Shown here one piece after another: positions 1-5,359 of a stretch of DNA of 5,359 nucleotides. Origin of the DNA: Acidobacteriota bacterium (GTDB lineage: Bacteria; Acidobacteriota; Terriglobia; UBA7540); NCBI GenBank assembly GCA_021784615.1, contig JAJYHU010000430.1, positions 4,587 to 9,945 on the forward strand. Direction: 5' to 3'. The translations under genes were made by a program, and so were the position numbers. Each line of letters starts with the position of its first letter. Position 1 is the stretch's first letter. The notes under the pieces are model-generated. The model made no database searches, was not told the DNA's origin, and saw only the letters and a list, made by a program, of their open reading frames with translations.

Positions 1-825
1 GTAGTCCCCACAAGCACCCACCCCTTCTTTGCAGAGGTGGCAAATGGAATTTCCAGAAGAATTCGGCGCAAAGGGTACAGCTTGGTCGTTTCTTCCTCGG
101 AAGAGGATGCGCAACTCGAGAGAATGGAAATCGAGCATTTGCTGGCGAGGCAGACGGATGCCCTGATCATCGCCTCCGTCCAAACATCAATCGAGAGCTT
201 TGTTCAGATCCAGGAGCGCGGAGTGCCTTACATCTTGATCGATCGAAATTCTCCCGGACTTAACTCCAACTACGTGGGCGTTGACAATGAGGAGATCGGC
301 ATGCTTGCCACCGAGCACCTCATCCAAAATGGAAGGGGCCGCATCGCGCACATTCGCGGGCCGGACCTCAGCACGGGCCAGGGACGGCTGGACGGCTACC
401 GTAACGCCCTTGGCCGGCATGGCTTGAAGGCGCTTGCAAGCTACGTCGTTCGGGGCGAGTCGTATGATGAAAATTCGGAAAAGAGCGGTTACGAAGCCAT
501 GCAAGAACTTCTCTCCGTCAAGCCACTTCCTGATGCCGTCTTCTGTTTCAACGATCCCGTCGCCATTGGGGCGATGAGAGCTGTTTTTGAGGCCGGGTTG
601 CGAGTGCCGCAGAATATCGCGCTGATCGGATCGGGAAATCTCCATTTCGACGAAGTCCTCCGAGTGCCGCTCTCAAGCATTGACCAGGCAAGCGTTTTAA
701 CCGGGGAGAGAGCTGCAGATCTGGCCTTGCAGCTCATTAAGCGCAAGGTCTCGGTCCGAACACGGGAAATCCTTTTGCCAACGAAAGTTATCGCCAGAGC
801 TTCCAGCCTGCAAATCGCATGCTAG
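1..825 (+). CDS. LacI-family transcriptional regulator, 5'-truncated by window edge (ligand-binding domain only)
   Basis: The frame is open from base 1 and encodes 274 residues up to the TAG at 823-825. A GTG at 37 is not the true start, because the upstream codons already read VVPTSTHPFFAEVANGI, the usual opening of the LacI/PurR periplasmic-binding-like domain. The helix-turn-helix and hinge (about 60 residues in this family) therefore lie left of the window. Visible family marks, in residues from base 1, are YILIDRNSPGL near 76-86, VGVDNEEIGMLATEHLI near 92-108, IAHIRGP near 115-121, RLDGYRNAL near 129-137, PDAVFCFNDPVAIGAM near 175-190, and VPLSSIDQ near 223-230. The C-terminus looks complete. 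Such proteins bind DNA as dimers and respond to a small sugar or nucleoside ligand; the ligand cannot be told here. The usual GFDD/GFDN signature is replaced by GSGN. No target gene lies downstream, since the next gene is convergent, so its regulon is probably upstream or elsewhere. The family call is firm; specificity is unknown. Confidence 0.93.
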   Translation, partial: VVPTSTHPFFAEVANGISRRIRRKGYSLVVSSSEEDAQLERMEIEHLLARQTDALIIASVQTSIESFVQIQERGVPYILIDRNSPGLNSNYVGVDNEEIGMLATEHLIQNGRGRIAHIRGPDLSTGQGRLDGYRNALGRHGLKALASYVVRGESYDENSEKSGYEAMQELLSVKPLPDAVFCFNDPVAIGAMRAVFEAGLRVPQNIALIGSGNLHFDEVLRVPLSSIDQASVLTGERAADLALQLIKRKVSVRTREILLPTKVIARASSLQIAC

Positions 826-965
826 ACGAAGCCCGCGTCAAGCGTTGGTTGGATTGAGCCGAGTCCGAAGGAAACAAGGGCGACTACGTGCATGGAACCA
901 GGTGAGACTGCGCCAAATCAACCGATCACCCATCGCCCAATCCCTCAATTACCAAGGTCTCCATC

Positions 966-983
966 GCCGAGGGCCGAGGGCCG
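966..983. repeat. Short tandem repeat, 7-bp unit GCCGAGG, about 2.6 copies
   Basis: Two full copies of GCCGAGG (966-972 and 973-979) are followed by a partial GCCG (980-983). It lies in the convergent gap. It is too short to imply function and may simply be slippage. Confidence 0.6.
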
Positions 984-997
984 CCAATAGCCCCTGT

Positions 998-1010
998 ATG
1001 TAGGCTACAT
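998..1010. repeat. Perfect inverted repeat ATGTAG-G-CTACAT
   Basis: Six-base arms with a single central G form a near-perfect palindrome of the size of a dimeric repressor half-site pair. A one-base loop cannot form a stable hairpin, so if it is functional a protein-binding site is likelier than a terminator. It sits about 170 bp downstream of the LacI-family gene, an odd place for an operator of that gene. Confidence 0.5.
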
Positions 1011-1026
1011 GTGAGGCTTGCCCCGC

Positions 1027-1043
1027 CCCATGAGACAAATGGG
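1027..1043 (+). terminator. Weak hairpin CCCAT/ATGGG followed by ATTTT, candidate terminator of the LacI-family gene
   Basis: The arms CCCAT (1027-1031) and ATGGG (1039-1043) enclose a 7-nt loop GAGACAA and are followed directly by ATTTTGT on the plus strand. This has the outline of an intrinsic terminator, but the stem is only 5 bp and the T run only four bases. It is also about 200 bp past the stop codon. The alternative is that it is part of a compound inverted-repeat site with the next repeat. Confidence 0.25.
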
Positions 1044-1071
1044 ATTTTGTGGCCAAAAACTGTCACAAAAT
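1044..1071. repeat. Inverted repeat ATTTTGTG/CACAAAAT, AT-rich hairpin
   Basis: Perfect 8-bp arms at 1044-1051 and 1064-1071 flank a 12-nt spacer. Inside, a G-U and a C-G pair can extend the plus-strand RNA stem to 10 bp with an 8-nt loop. It abuts the CCCAT/ATGGG repeat with no gap. Lying between convergent genes, it could help stop transcription from either side, but neither strand has a following T tract. A protein-binding site is an alternative. Confidence 0.5.
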
Positions 1072-1195
1072 TAAGATGTGTATTTTCAGAAGTTTACAAT
1101 TTTATTGCGGCCTGAAAATCCGAAAGAAGGCCAAAGTCGTTCCAACACGACACACCGGGCAAGTTTTACAGCGTGGGTCGCAATCGCGCAAAGTG

Positions 1196-2056
1196 TCAGC
1201 TTGCTTTGGAGCCAGCGCCCGAGCGCAGGCGCAGGCAGGTGATCTCCGATGGGCAGCCGACGCGCAGCGGCAGGAGCACCTTGCCGATTCCCCGGCTCAC
1301 GTAGATCTGCGTGCCGTCCAGCCGGTTCCAGCCCTGAATGAAGCGCCGGCCAAGCCTCGGGTTTCCGTAGAGCGCGCCCACCCACGGCAGCCGCACCTGG
1401 CCGCCATGCGTGTGTCCGGAAAGCACTAGATCGATCTGGTGCTTGGCCGCCATGCGGATGCCCATGGGGTTGTGGCAAAGCAGGATCTTGGGATCGTGCG
1501 AGGGGACGTGCTTCACCGCGGATTCAAGGTCATCAGCGCCCCACCACAGGTCGTCAACTCCCAACAGCCAAAGCGGCGCATGGTCGGTGTCGAGGGCAAA
1601 GTGGGAATTGCGGAGCACACGGATTTGCTGGGCCTCAAGCGCGCGCGTCATCTCATCAGCGTCCACTTGGAAATCATGATTCCCCAGGACGGCAAAGACT
1701 CCCAGCCTGGCGCTGAGCTTGCCTAGAACCTGCGCCACCGGCCCGATGTATGAAGGCGAGAACGTCACGTAGTCGCCGGTCAGCGCAATCAGGTCAGGCT
1801 GCAATTGATTAGTCAGATTGACGACCCGCTCCACATCTTCAAGCGGGGTGTACAGGCTGTGGTGAATGTCGGTGAGTTGGACAATCTTCAAGCCGTCATG
1901 CGCCGGGCCAAGCCGCCGCAGATGGATGTCCATTTGCGTGATCTCCGGCCCCGGTGACCGCCCCGACAAGGGAACTCTGGCTTCGCGTCCTGAAAGCGAC
2001 AGCGTGATCAGTCCGCGACGTCTCGCGTAGCGCTTTGATCCCTTGAGCGTCCTCAT
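1196..2056 (-). CDS. Calcineurin-like metallophosphoesterase (YkuE/YaeI-type)
   Basis: This 286-residue protein carries the full two-metal phosphoesterase motif set. It has D63-x-H65 in QLTDIHHS, G94-D95 in LTGDYV, G125-N126-H127-D128, H195 in LLCHNP, and G214-H215-T216-H217 in the GHTHGGQ stretch. The C-terminal pattern (GIGKVLLPLRVGCPSEI) matches the YkuE/YaeI group, whose characterised members hydrolyse phosphoesters, including UDP-diacylglucosamine-like or artificial substrates; the natural substrate here is unknown. The ATG at 2056 is the first start after an in-frame TAG, with GGGG about 7 nt upstream as a weak ribosome site. Family members usually begin with a Tat signal or a membrane segment. 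This N-terminus is instead arginine-rich (KRYARRRG) with no clear hydrophobic stretch, so a cytoplasmic location is inferred. A start at Met42 would remove family-like sequence and is less likely. The gene follows the inositol-monophosphatase-family gene by 61 bp and is last in the cluster. Confidence 0.92.
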   Translation of the reverse strand: MRTLKGSKRYARRRGLITLSLSGREARVPLSGRSPGPEITQMDIHLRRLGPAHDGLKIVQLTDIHHSLYTPLEDVERVVNLTNQLQPDLIALTGDYVTFSPSYIGPVAQVLGKLSARLGVFAVLGNHDFQVDADEMTRALEAQQIRVLRNSHFALDTDHAPLWLLGVDDLWWGADDLESAVKHVPSHDPKILLCHNPMGIRMAAKHQIDLVLSGHTHGGQVRLPWVGALYGNPRLGRRFIQGWNRLDGTQIYVSRGIGKVLLPLRVGCPSEITCLRLRSGAGSKAS

Positions 2057-2117
2057 CCTGTTTCCCCGCGCCCGGAAGCTTGAACGCTACGGGCGCAAAA
2101 GAATATCGAGCGTGTTC

Positions 2118-2918
2118 CTAACCGCACTCAACCTTCTTGTACTCTTCCAGAATTTCCGAGAAGGTTTCAAGCATCTCGTCATGCACCAGGCCGTTGGAGG
2201 CAAAAATCTCATCCCGCTGAAGACTAAAAGGGTCTCCTGCAAGGTCGGTGACGCGGCCTCCGGCTTCCATCACCAGCAAAGCGCCGGCGGCCTTGTCCCA
2301 GGAATTCAACTTGAGTTCCCAAAAGCCCTCGAAGCGTCCGGCCGCCACCGAGCAGAGGTCCAACGCCGCAGCGCCCGGACGGCGGATTCCGTGCGAAAGG
2401 CGGGTCAGCTTGAAAAAGAATTGGAGATTCAGATCGTGGTTTGTCGCGAAGGGCGGAAAGCCGGTGGCAAGCAAACCCTCGGAGAGATTTGCGGTTTTTG
2501 AAACTCTGATCCGCTGGTTGTTCAGATACGCGCCCGCGCCGCGTTCCGCCTGGAAAAGTTCCTCGCGGCTGGGGTCATAAACCACCCCGGCGATGACTTC
2601 TCCCCGGTAAGCCAGAGCGATGCTCACGCAATAAACCGGGAAGCCATGCGCAAAGTTTGTGGTGCCATCCAGCGGATCGATGTACCAGCAATAATCGGAG
2701 CCCGTGTCCGCGCCTCCGCCTTCTTCAGCAACCACGGCGTGGCCCGGGAAGTGCTTGTGAAGGCGGTCGAGGATCAGCGCTTCCGAGCCCCGGTCAGCTT
2801 CCGTCACCAAGTCTGATTTCCGCTTGTAAAAAATCTCGATGGGCCCTTTTGAAAACTGTTTGAGGAATGCCCCTGCCTCGCGCGCCACTCCCACCGCTAC
2901 ATCTAAAAAGTTCTCCAT
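2118..2918 (-). CDS. Inositol-monophosphatase-family phosphatase (SuhB/IMPase-like)
   Basis: The predicted protein is 266 residues, the normal family length. The Mg2+-dependent phosphatase motifs are intact: E65-E66 in VVAEEGG, D81-P82-L83-D84-G85-T86 in WYIDPLDGTTNF, and W207-D208 in NSWDKAAG. The IRRPGAAALDLCSVAAGRFEGFWE stretch (179-201) is a strong family signature. Enzymes of this fold remove phosphate from inositol-1-phosphate, fructose-1,6-bisphosphate, histidinol phosphate or PAP; sequence by eye does not separate these, although the overall pattern resembles SuhB-type IMPases. I chose the ATG at 2918 because MENFLDVAVGVAREAGAFL matches the usual N-terminus. The frame stays open upstream to a TTG at 2960, but those extra 14 residues look non-homologous. 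AAAGGG lies about 11 nt before the chosen start, a slightly long spacing. The gene sits 68 bp after moaDE and 61 bp before the phosphoesterase, all on one strand. Confidence 0.94.
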   Translation of the reverse strand: MENFLDVAVGVAREAGAFLKQFSKGPIEIFYKRKSDLVTEADRGSEALILDRLHKHFPGHAVVAEEGGGADTGSDYCWYIDPLDGTTNFAHGFPVYCVSIALAYRGEVIAGVVYDPSREELFQAERGAGAYLNNQRIRVSKTANLSEGLLATGFPPFATNHDLNLQFFFKLTRLSHGIRRPGAAALDLCSVAAGRFEGFWELKLNSWDKAAGALLVMEAGGRVTDLAGDPFSLQRDEIFASNGLVHDEMLETFSEILEEYKKVECG

Positions 2919-2986
2919 TGTTTGATAGACCCTTTGCCCAACTCTTAGGCCAGGCTGCAATGCTCATGGACTCGCGCCAAGCGCGA

Positions 2987-3682
2987 TTATCCTTCCTTCT
3001 CAACAAGCACTTGTTCCCGGCGCTCGCCCGCAGCCCACACGCCGCCATCTTCAAAATACTCCTTCTTCCAGATGGGGACGTCCTGCTTCAACCGATTGAT
3101 GGCGTAATGGCAGGCCTCGAATGCGGCCTCTCGGTGCGCGGCGGTCACCACAATCGCCACGCTGGTTTCGCCGATCTCCAGCCTTCCAATGCGGTGAATG
3201 ATTCCGAGGTTCTGGATATCGAACTTGTTTTTCGCTTCCTCGCCGATTTCTTCCATCTTGCGAAGGGCCATGGCCTCATAGGCTTCATACTCAAGGTGCA
3301 GCGTTCTGCGCCCGTGAGATTGCTCGCGCACAATGCCTTCAAAAACCACCACGGCTCCGTCCTGGCGGTCCTTAAGCGACTCGGCCAGCGCCGCCGCAGA
3401 AACTTTCTCGCGGGTAATCCGATAAACATCCTGGCACAAGCCGCCGCTGACCGGCGGCATAAATGCCACCTCATCGCCTTCTTGCAAGGGGAACGCGCTA
3501 TCCGCAACCTGCTGATTCACCGCAAGCAACACGGAACCCGCCAACTCGCGCAGGCGCGGAAATCGCCCTTCGTACAAGCGCCTCAGGTGGTCGAGATCGC
3601 GCCCTTCTTCGAGATCCACATGATCCTCCCGCAGGCCCGTAAGGTCGTGAGTCAATCCAAAAAATAAAACCTTGATTCGCAT
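2987..3682 (-). CDS. MoaD-MoaE fusion: molybdopterin synthase, small and large subunits in one chain
   Basis: This 231-residue protein has two domains. Residues 1-81 are a MoaD ubiquitin-like domain (MRIKVLFFGL at the start, EGDEVAFMPPVSGG at the end). Residues about 85-231 are MoaE. Molybdopterin synthase moves sulfur from a thiocarboxylated MoaD C-terminus to cyclic pyranopterin monophosphate in the cytoplasm. With a constant offset of 80 from E. coli MoaE numbering as I recall it, F114, R119, H183, R184, K199, K206 and E208 fall on F34, R39, H103, R104, K119, K126 and E128, so the large-subunit active site looks complete. The di-glycine G80-G81 is internal, followed by LCQDVYRIT, so it cannot act as a C-terminus without cleavage. 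I chose the ATG at 3682: it starts a proper MoaD and has GGGA about 5 nt upstream. The frame extends upstream to 3856, but that part is the opposite frame of the preceding gene. The gene begins 19 bp after the TIGR01777 gene. No other Moco gene is in the window. Confidence 0.95.
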   Translation of the reverse strand: MRIKVLFFGLTHDLTGLREDHVDLEEGRDLDHLRRLYEGRFPRLRELAGSVLLAVNQQVADSAFPLQEGDEVAFMPPVSGGLCQDVYRITREKVSAAALAESLKDRQDGAVVVFEGIVREQSHGRRTLHLEYEAYEAMALRKMEEIGEEAKNKFDIQNLGIIHRIGRLEIGETSVAIVVTAAHREAAFEACHYAINRLKQDVPIWKKEYFEDGGVWAAGERREQVLVEKEG

Positions 3683-3701
3683 TGGATTCCCAACGTATCC
3701 G

Positions 3702-4610
3702 TCAATTATACACCTTTCCCAGCACGTGCCGCAGAGCGCCCTCAAGCTGAGGGTGCCAAAACACGAACCCGCCAAACAGCAAGCGCTGAGGCTCAACGCG
3801 GACGCTTGCCAACAGCAGCGCGTCCGCCATCTCTCCAAACACCAGCCGGGCAGCAAAGGCGGGCATTGCTAAAACAGTGGGACGCCCCAGAATCTTGCCG
3901 AACGTTTTGGTAAATTCCCGGTTACTCACAGGGCTTGGGGCGACGGCGTTCACTGGACCATTAAGGGCATTTTTTGCAATCACATACATGATCGCTGAGA
4001 CAAGGTCGTCGATGGCAATCCAGGCCATAAACTGCCGGCCGTCGCCCAGCCTTCCGCCCACGCCCATTTTGAAGGCTGCCGCCATCGGCTGCAATGCCCC
4101 GCCCTTGCCGCTCAGAACCATGCCGATGCGCAAATTGACCACCCGAATCCCGCGCTGCTTTGCAGGTTCGGTCGCGGCCTCCCAGTCCACGCAAACCTCC
4201 GGCAGAAAGCCCGCGCCGGGCGGTTCATCTTCAGAAAGCGCCTCCTCTCCGCGCGAGCCGTAATACCCCACCGCCGAGGCTGAAACCAGCACCTCGGGCG
4301 GATGCGCCAATTGCGCCATTGTATCTGAAAGAAGCCTGGTCCCCGGCACGCGGCTTTCGCGAATCCGGGCTTTGCGCTGCGGCGTCCAGCGGCCGGCGGC
4401 AATGCTTTCTCCGGCAAGGTTCACCACCGCATCGACGCCCTCAAAAACGGCGGGATCGAGTTTTCCCGCAGCCGGGTCCCACTTTGCCACGCCCTCCTCG
4501 CCGTTCACCGTCCGGCGCACCAAACGAACCACCTGGTGGCCTTGAACGGTCAAGGCAGAGGTCAGGGCGGAACCAATCAGCCCGCTCGACCCTGTGATCA
4601 GAACCTTCAT
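3702..4610 (-). CDS. TIGR01777-family NAD(P)-dependent epimerase-like protein (SDR39U1/YfcH type)
   Basis: This complete 302-residue protein belongs to the extended/atypical short-chain dehydrogenase superfamily. The nucleotide-binding GSSGLIG (G7-x-x-G10-x-x-G13) follows the first strand MKVLIT, and NLAG is at 64-67. The SASAVGYYGSRG segment (110-121) replaces the usual SDR catalytic surroundings, and DWEAATEPA lies at 142-150. FMAWIAIDDLV (194-204) and GPVNAVAPSPVSNREF (218-233) are typical of this group. The end, from about 248 (MPAFAARLVFGEMADALLL and RLLFGGFVFWHPQLEGAL), matches the DUF1731 C-terminal domain. The biochemical role is not established for bacterial members, some of which are linked to cell-division or stress phenotypes. 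The ATG at 4610 gives the expected N-terminus; only a weak GGA precedes it. It is first in the minus-strand cluster, 19 bp ahead of moaDE, so the two are probably co-transcribed. Confidence 0.94.
   Translation of the reverse strand: MKVLITGSSGLIGSALTSALTVQGHQVVRLVRRTVNGEEGVAKWDPAAGKLDPAVFEGVDAVVNLAGESIAAGRWTPQRKARIRESRVPGTRLLSDTMAQLAHPPEVLVSASAVGYYGSRGEEALSEDEPPGAGFLPEVCVDWEAATEPAKQRGIRVVNLRIGMVLSGKGGALQPMAAAFKMGVGGRLGDGRQFMAWIAIDDLVSAIMYVIAKNALNGPVNAVAPSPVSNREFTKTFGKILGRPTVLAMPAFAARLVFGEMADALLLASVRVEPQRLLFGGFVFWHPQLEGALRHVLGKVYN
3705..3710 (-). promoter_or_regulatory. Consensus TATAAT -10-like hexamer just upstream of moaDE
   Basis: On the minus strand TATAAT lies about 22 nt before the moaDE ATG, within the last codons of the TIGR01777 gene (V-Y-N-stop). 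A transcript beginning some 7 nt downstream would still include the GGGA ribosome site. However, the hexamer 17 bp upstream (TGCGGC) is a poor -35 match, and the Tyr-Asn codons alone could produce TATAAT. It is possibly an internal promoter, but may well be chance. Confidence 0.25.
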
Positions 4611-4722
4611 AGGCAGTTTCCAGGAATGACGCTCTAAACTTTTACCGGCGCTCGGCGCTATCAGCCATCCACAGCTCCCACCCGCTTCTCGGCCCAGATT
4701 AGCACATTCCCGCTGCGGATAG

Positions 4723-4763
4723 GCCCATGGACATGACGTGGTTAGCTATTGGGGTCCATGGGC
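4723..4763. repeat. Perfect 10-bp inverted repeat GCCCATGGAC/GTCCATGGGC
   Basis: The arms at 4723-4732 and 4754-4763 are exact reverse complements separated by 21 bp (two helical turns, with arm centres 31 bp apart, about three turns). Each arm is itself centred on the palindrome CCATGG, so the pair could be two binding sites for a dimeric protein on one face of DNA, or a long-loop RNA hairpin. There is no adjacent T tract. It sits about 110-150 bp upstream of the TIGR01777 start. Confidence 0.6.
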
Positions 4764-4817
4764 TCTATTATCGGTAAGGATCGGCAGGTTTGCAGACTTC
4801 GGATTATGATCAGCTAA

Positions 4818-4847
4818 AAGGCCGGTTGAAAGTCCGCGCGGGGCCTT
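4818..4847 (-). terminator. Candidate terminator downstream of the agmatine deiminase gene
   Basis: Read on the minus strand, AAGGCC (4847-4842) pairs with GGCCTT (4823-4818) around an 18-nt loop that itself contains the palindrome CCGCGCGG. The second arm runs into TTTT. It begins about 85 nt after the deiminase stop codon. The stem is short and the T run only four bases, so it is a plausible but weak intrinsic terminator. Confidence 0.3.
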
Positions 4848-4931
4848 ACCAGCCTTTGGCGTTGGTCACGCCCTGGGCTTTTATCAAAGTCCACAGCCTG
4901 GCAGGGTGCAAGCCCGCGGGGGCGCAGGCGT

Positions 4932-5359
4932 TCACAAGAGCGCGGGCTGCTGCTGGGTGAGGCAGTGGATGGTTCCAAGTCCCCAGACTAAATCGACGGC
5001 ATGAATTCCGATCACAGGACGGTCAGCAAACAATTCCGACAAGACGCCCAGGGCGATTCGATCCTTGGGGTCATTGAAGGTGGGCGCCAGCACCGCGGCG
5101 TTGGAGATATAAAAGTTGGCGTAGCTTGCCGGAAGCCGCTGGCCGTCAAAGTGCAGCGGAGCCGGCATGGGCAGCGGCACAACTTCAATCCGCGAACCAT
5201 CTTCGAGGCGCATCCCCTTGAGGCGCTCGCGATTTTCCTCGAGCACCTGATAATTCGCATCGTTGGGATTGTCTTCAGTGCAAAGGACCACCGTTTTCGC
5301 GTTGACGAAGCGGCAGAGATCATCCACGTGGCCGTGCGTATCGTCTCCGGCGATGCCGC
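4932..5359 (-). CDS. Agmatine deiminase / peptidyl-arginine-deiminase family, C-terminal part (5' end beyond the window)
   Basis: The frame is open to the right edge and encodes 141 residues to the TGA at 4932-4934. A GTG at 5327 is not the true start, because the codons before it read GIAGDDTHGH, the catalytic motif of the family. Visible marks, counted from the edge, are GDDTHGHVDD at 4-13 (catalytic His10 and Asp), SYANFYISN at 78-86, and GLGTIHCLTQQQPA at 126-139, where Cys132 is the nucleophile. Agmatine deiminase converts agmatine to N-carbamoylputrescine and ammonia in the putrescine branch of arginine breakdown. More than half of the usual roughly 340-residue protein is missing. The common GGGNIHC form is GLGTIHC here, with the cysteine kept. 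The partner N-carbamoylputrescine amidase is not in view and could lie to the right. A related deiminase with another guanidine substrate is possible but less likely. Confidence 0.92.
   Translation of the reverse strand, partial: GIAGDDTHGHVDDLCRFVNAKTVVLCTEDNPNDANYQVLEENRERLKGMRLEDGSRIEVVPLPMPAPLHFDGQRLPASYANFYISNAAVLAPTFNDPKDRIALGVLSELFADRPVIGIHAVDLVWGLGTIHCLTQQQPALL

Larger units (their letters stand above)
826..1195. other. Convergent intergenic region (370 bp), no gene recognised
   Basis: This gap separates the end of the LacI-family gene from the end of the minus-strand phosphoesterase, so both transcription units should terminate here. I find no convincing coding sequence: a plus-strand reading frame beginning at 1049 runs into the phosphoesterase and resembles nothing. 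The gap contains a short tandem repeat (966-983), three inverted repeats within 998-1071, and two weaker inverted repeats near the phosphoesterase end. These are GGCCT/AGGCC at 1109-1132 with a 14-nt loop, and GTCGT/ACGAC at 1136-1151 with a 6-nt loop. No classic GC-rich hairpin followed by a long T tract is visible on either strand. The 1040-1125 part is clearly more AT-rich than the flanking genes. Confidence 0.7.
4611..4931. other. Intergenic region (321 bp) upstream of the TIGR01777 gene; no gene recognised
   Basis: The gap lies between the end of the agmatine deiminase gene and the start of the four-gene cluster, both on the minus strand. It should therefore hold a terminator for the former and the promoter for the latter. 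No coding frame resembles a known protein. It contains a 10-bp inverted repeat (4723-4763), a hairpin ending in TTTT on the minus strand (4818-4847), and longer-range inverted repeats. GGTAAGG/CCTTACC lies at 4773-4779/4844-4850, and GGGCTT/AAGCCC at 4875-4880/4910-4915. A possible extended -10 (TGTGCTAAT, minus strand, near 4700-4708) is present without a convincing -35. No known riboswitch was recognised. Confidence 0.65.

Noticed and set aside
187..746. Minus-strand open frames inside the regulator gene
   Set aside because: They are antisense shadows of a clear LacI-family coding sequence.
1109..1151. Two 5-bp inverted repeats (GGCCT/AGGCC and GTCGT/ACGAC) as terminators of the phosphoesterase gene
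   Set aside because: The stems are only 5 bp and no T tract follows on the minus strand; they are likely chance, so they are mentioned only in the gap description.
1049..1429. Plus-strand 126-residue frame starting GTG in the convergent gap
   Set aside because: It runs antisense into the 3' end of the phosphoesterase, lacks a ribosome site and shows no recognisable domain.
2919..2960. TTG start adding 14 residues to the IMPase-family protein
   Set aside because: The ATG at 2918 begins with the normal family N-terminus, and the extension looks like translated leader.
2867..3667. Plus-strand 266-residue open frame
   Set aside because: It lies opposite moaDE and the 5' end of the IMPase-family gene, whose proteins show full family motifs; the plus-strand translation resembles nothing.
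3683..3856. N-terminal extension of the MoaD-MoaE protein to an upstream ATG
   Set aside because: The extra 58 residues are Cys/Trp/Arg-rich out-of-frame reading of the TIGR01777 gene; MoaD homology starts exactly at the ATG at 3682, which has its own GGGA.
3877..4597. Plus-strand frames opposite the TIGR01777 gene
   Set aside because: Their Pro/Arg-rich compositions are typical of antisense translation of GC-rich genes; the minus-strand protein is intact.
4871..4915. Riboswitch or small RNA from the CCCTG/CAGGG and GGGCTT/AAGCCC pairings
   Set aside because: The pairings compete with each other, have large loops and match no riboswitch or RNA family that I can recognise.

Overview
The window reads as chromosomal DNA from a GC-rich (visually well above 50%) free-living bacterium. 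Several sequence details suggest a soil or environmental lineage such as Acidobacteriota: the agmatine deiminase tail GLGTIHCLTQQ, the fused MoaD-MoaE protein, and the GSGN variant of the LacI-family signature. This taxonomic guess rests on family resemblance remembered from protein sequences, not on a search. I see no insertion sequence, integrase, CRISPR array, tRNA or rRNA.

Layout. A plus-strand LacI-family regulator enters from the left edge without its DNA-binding domain and ends at 825. A non-coding convergent gap (826-1195) holds three inverted repeats packed into about 75 bp. The rest of the window is on the minus strand. In order of transcription, from right to left, it holds: the C-terminal part of an agmatine deiminase (5359 to 4932); a 321-bp gap with several inverted repeats; a TIGR01777-family NAD(P)-dependent epimerase-like protein (4610-3702); a MoaD-MoaE fusion, i.e. 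a one-polypeptide molybdopterin synthase (3682-2987); an inositol-monophosphatase-family phosphatase (2918-2118); and a calcineurin-like metallophosphoesterase (2056-1196).

The last four genes share a strand and have gaps of 19, 68 and 61 bp, so they may form one transcription unit. They do not make an obvious single pathway: Moco synthesis, a sugar-phosphate-type phosphatase, a metallophosphoesterase and an uncharacterised SDR look like a housekeeping cluster. The most biologically interesting point is the molybdopterin synthase. Its MoaD di-glycine, which must be a free C-terminus to carry sulfur, lies inside the fusion at residues 80-81, while the MoaE active-site residues all appear present. 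That implies processing after the di-glycine.

I found no convincing evidence for an entirely undescribed system here. The remaining observations are modest: clustered inverted repeats between genes, an internal TATAAT ahead of moaDE, and an atypical N-terminus on the phosphoesterase.
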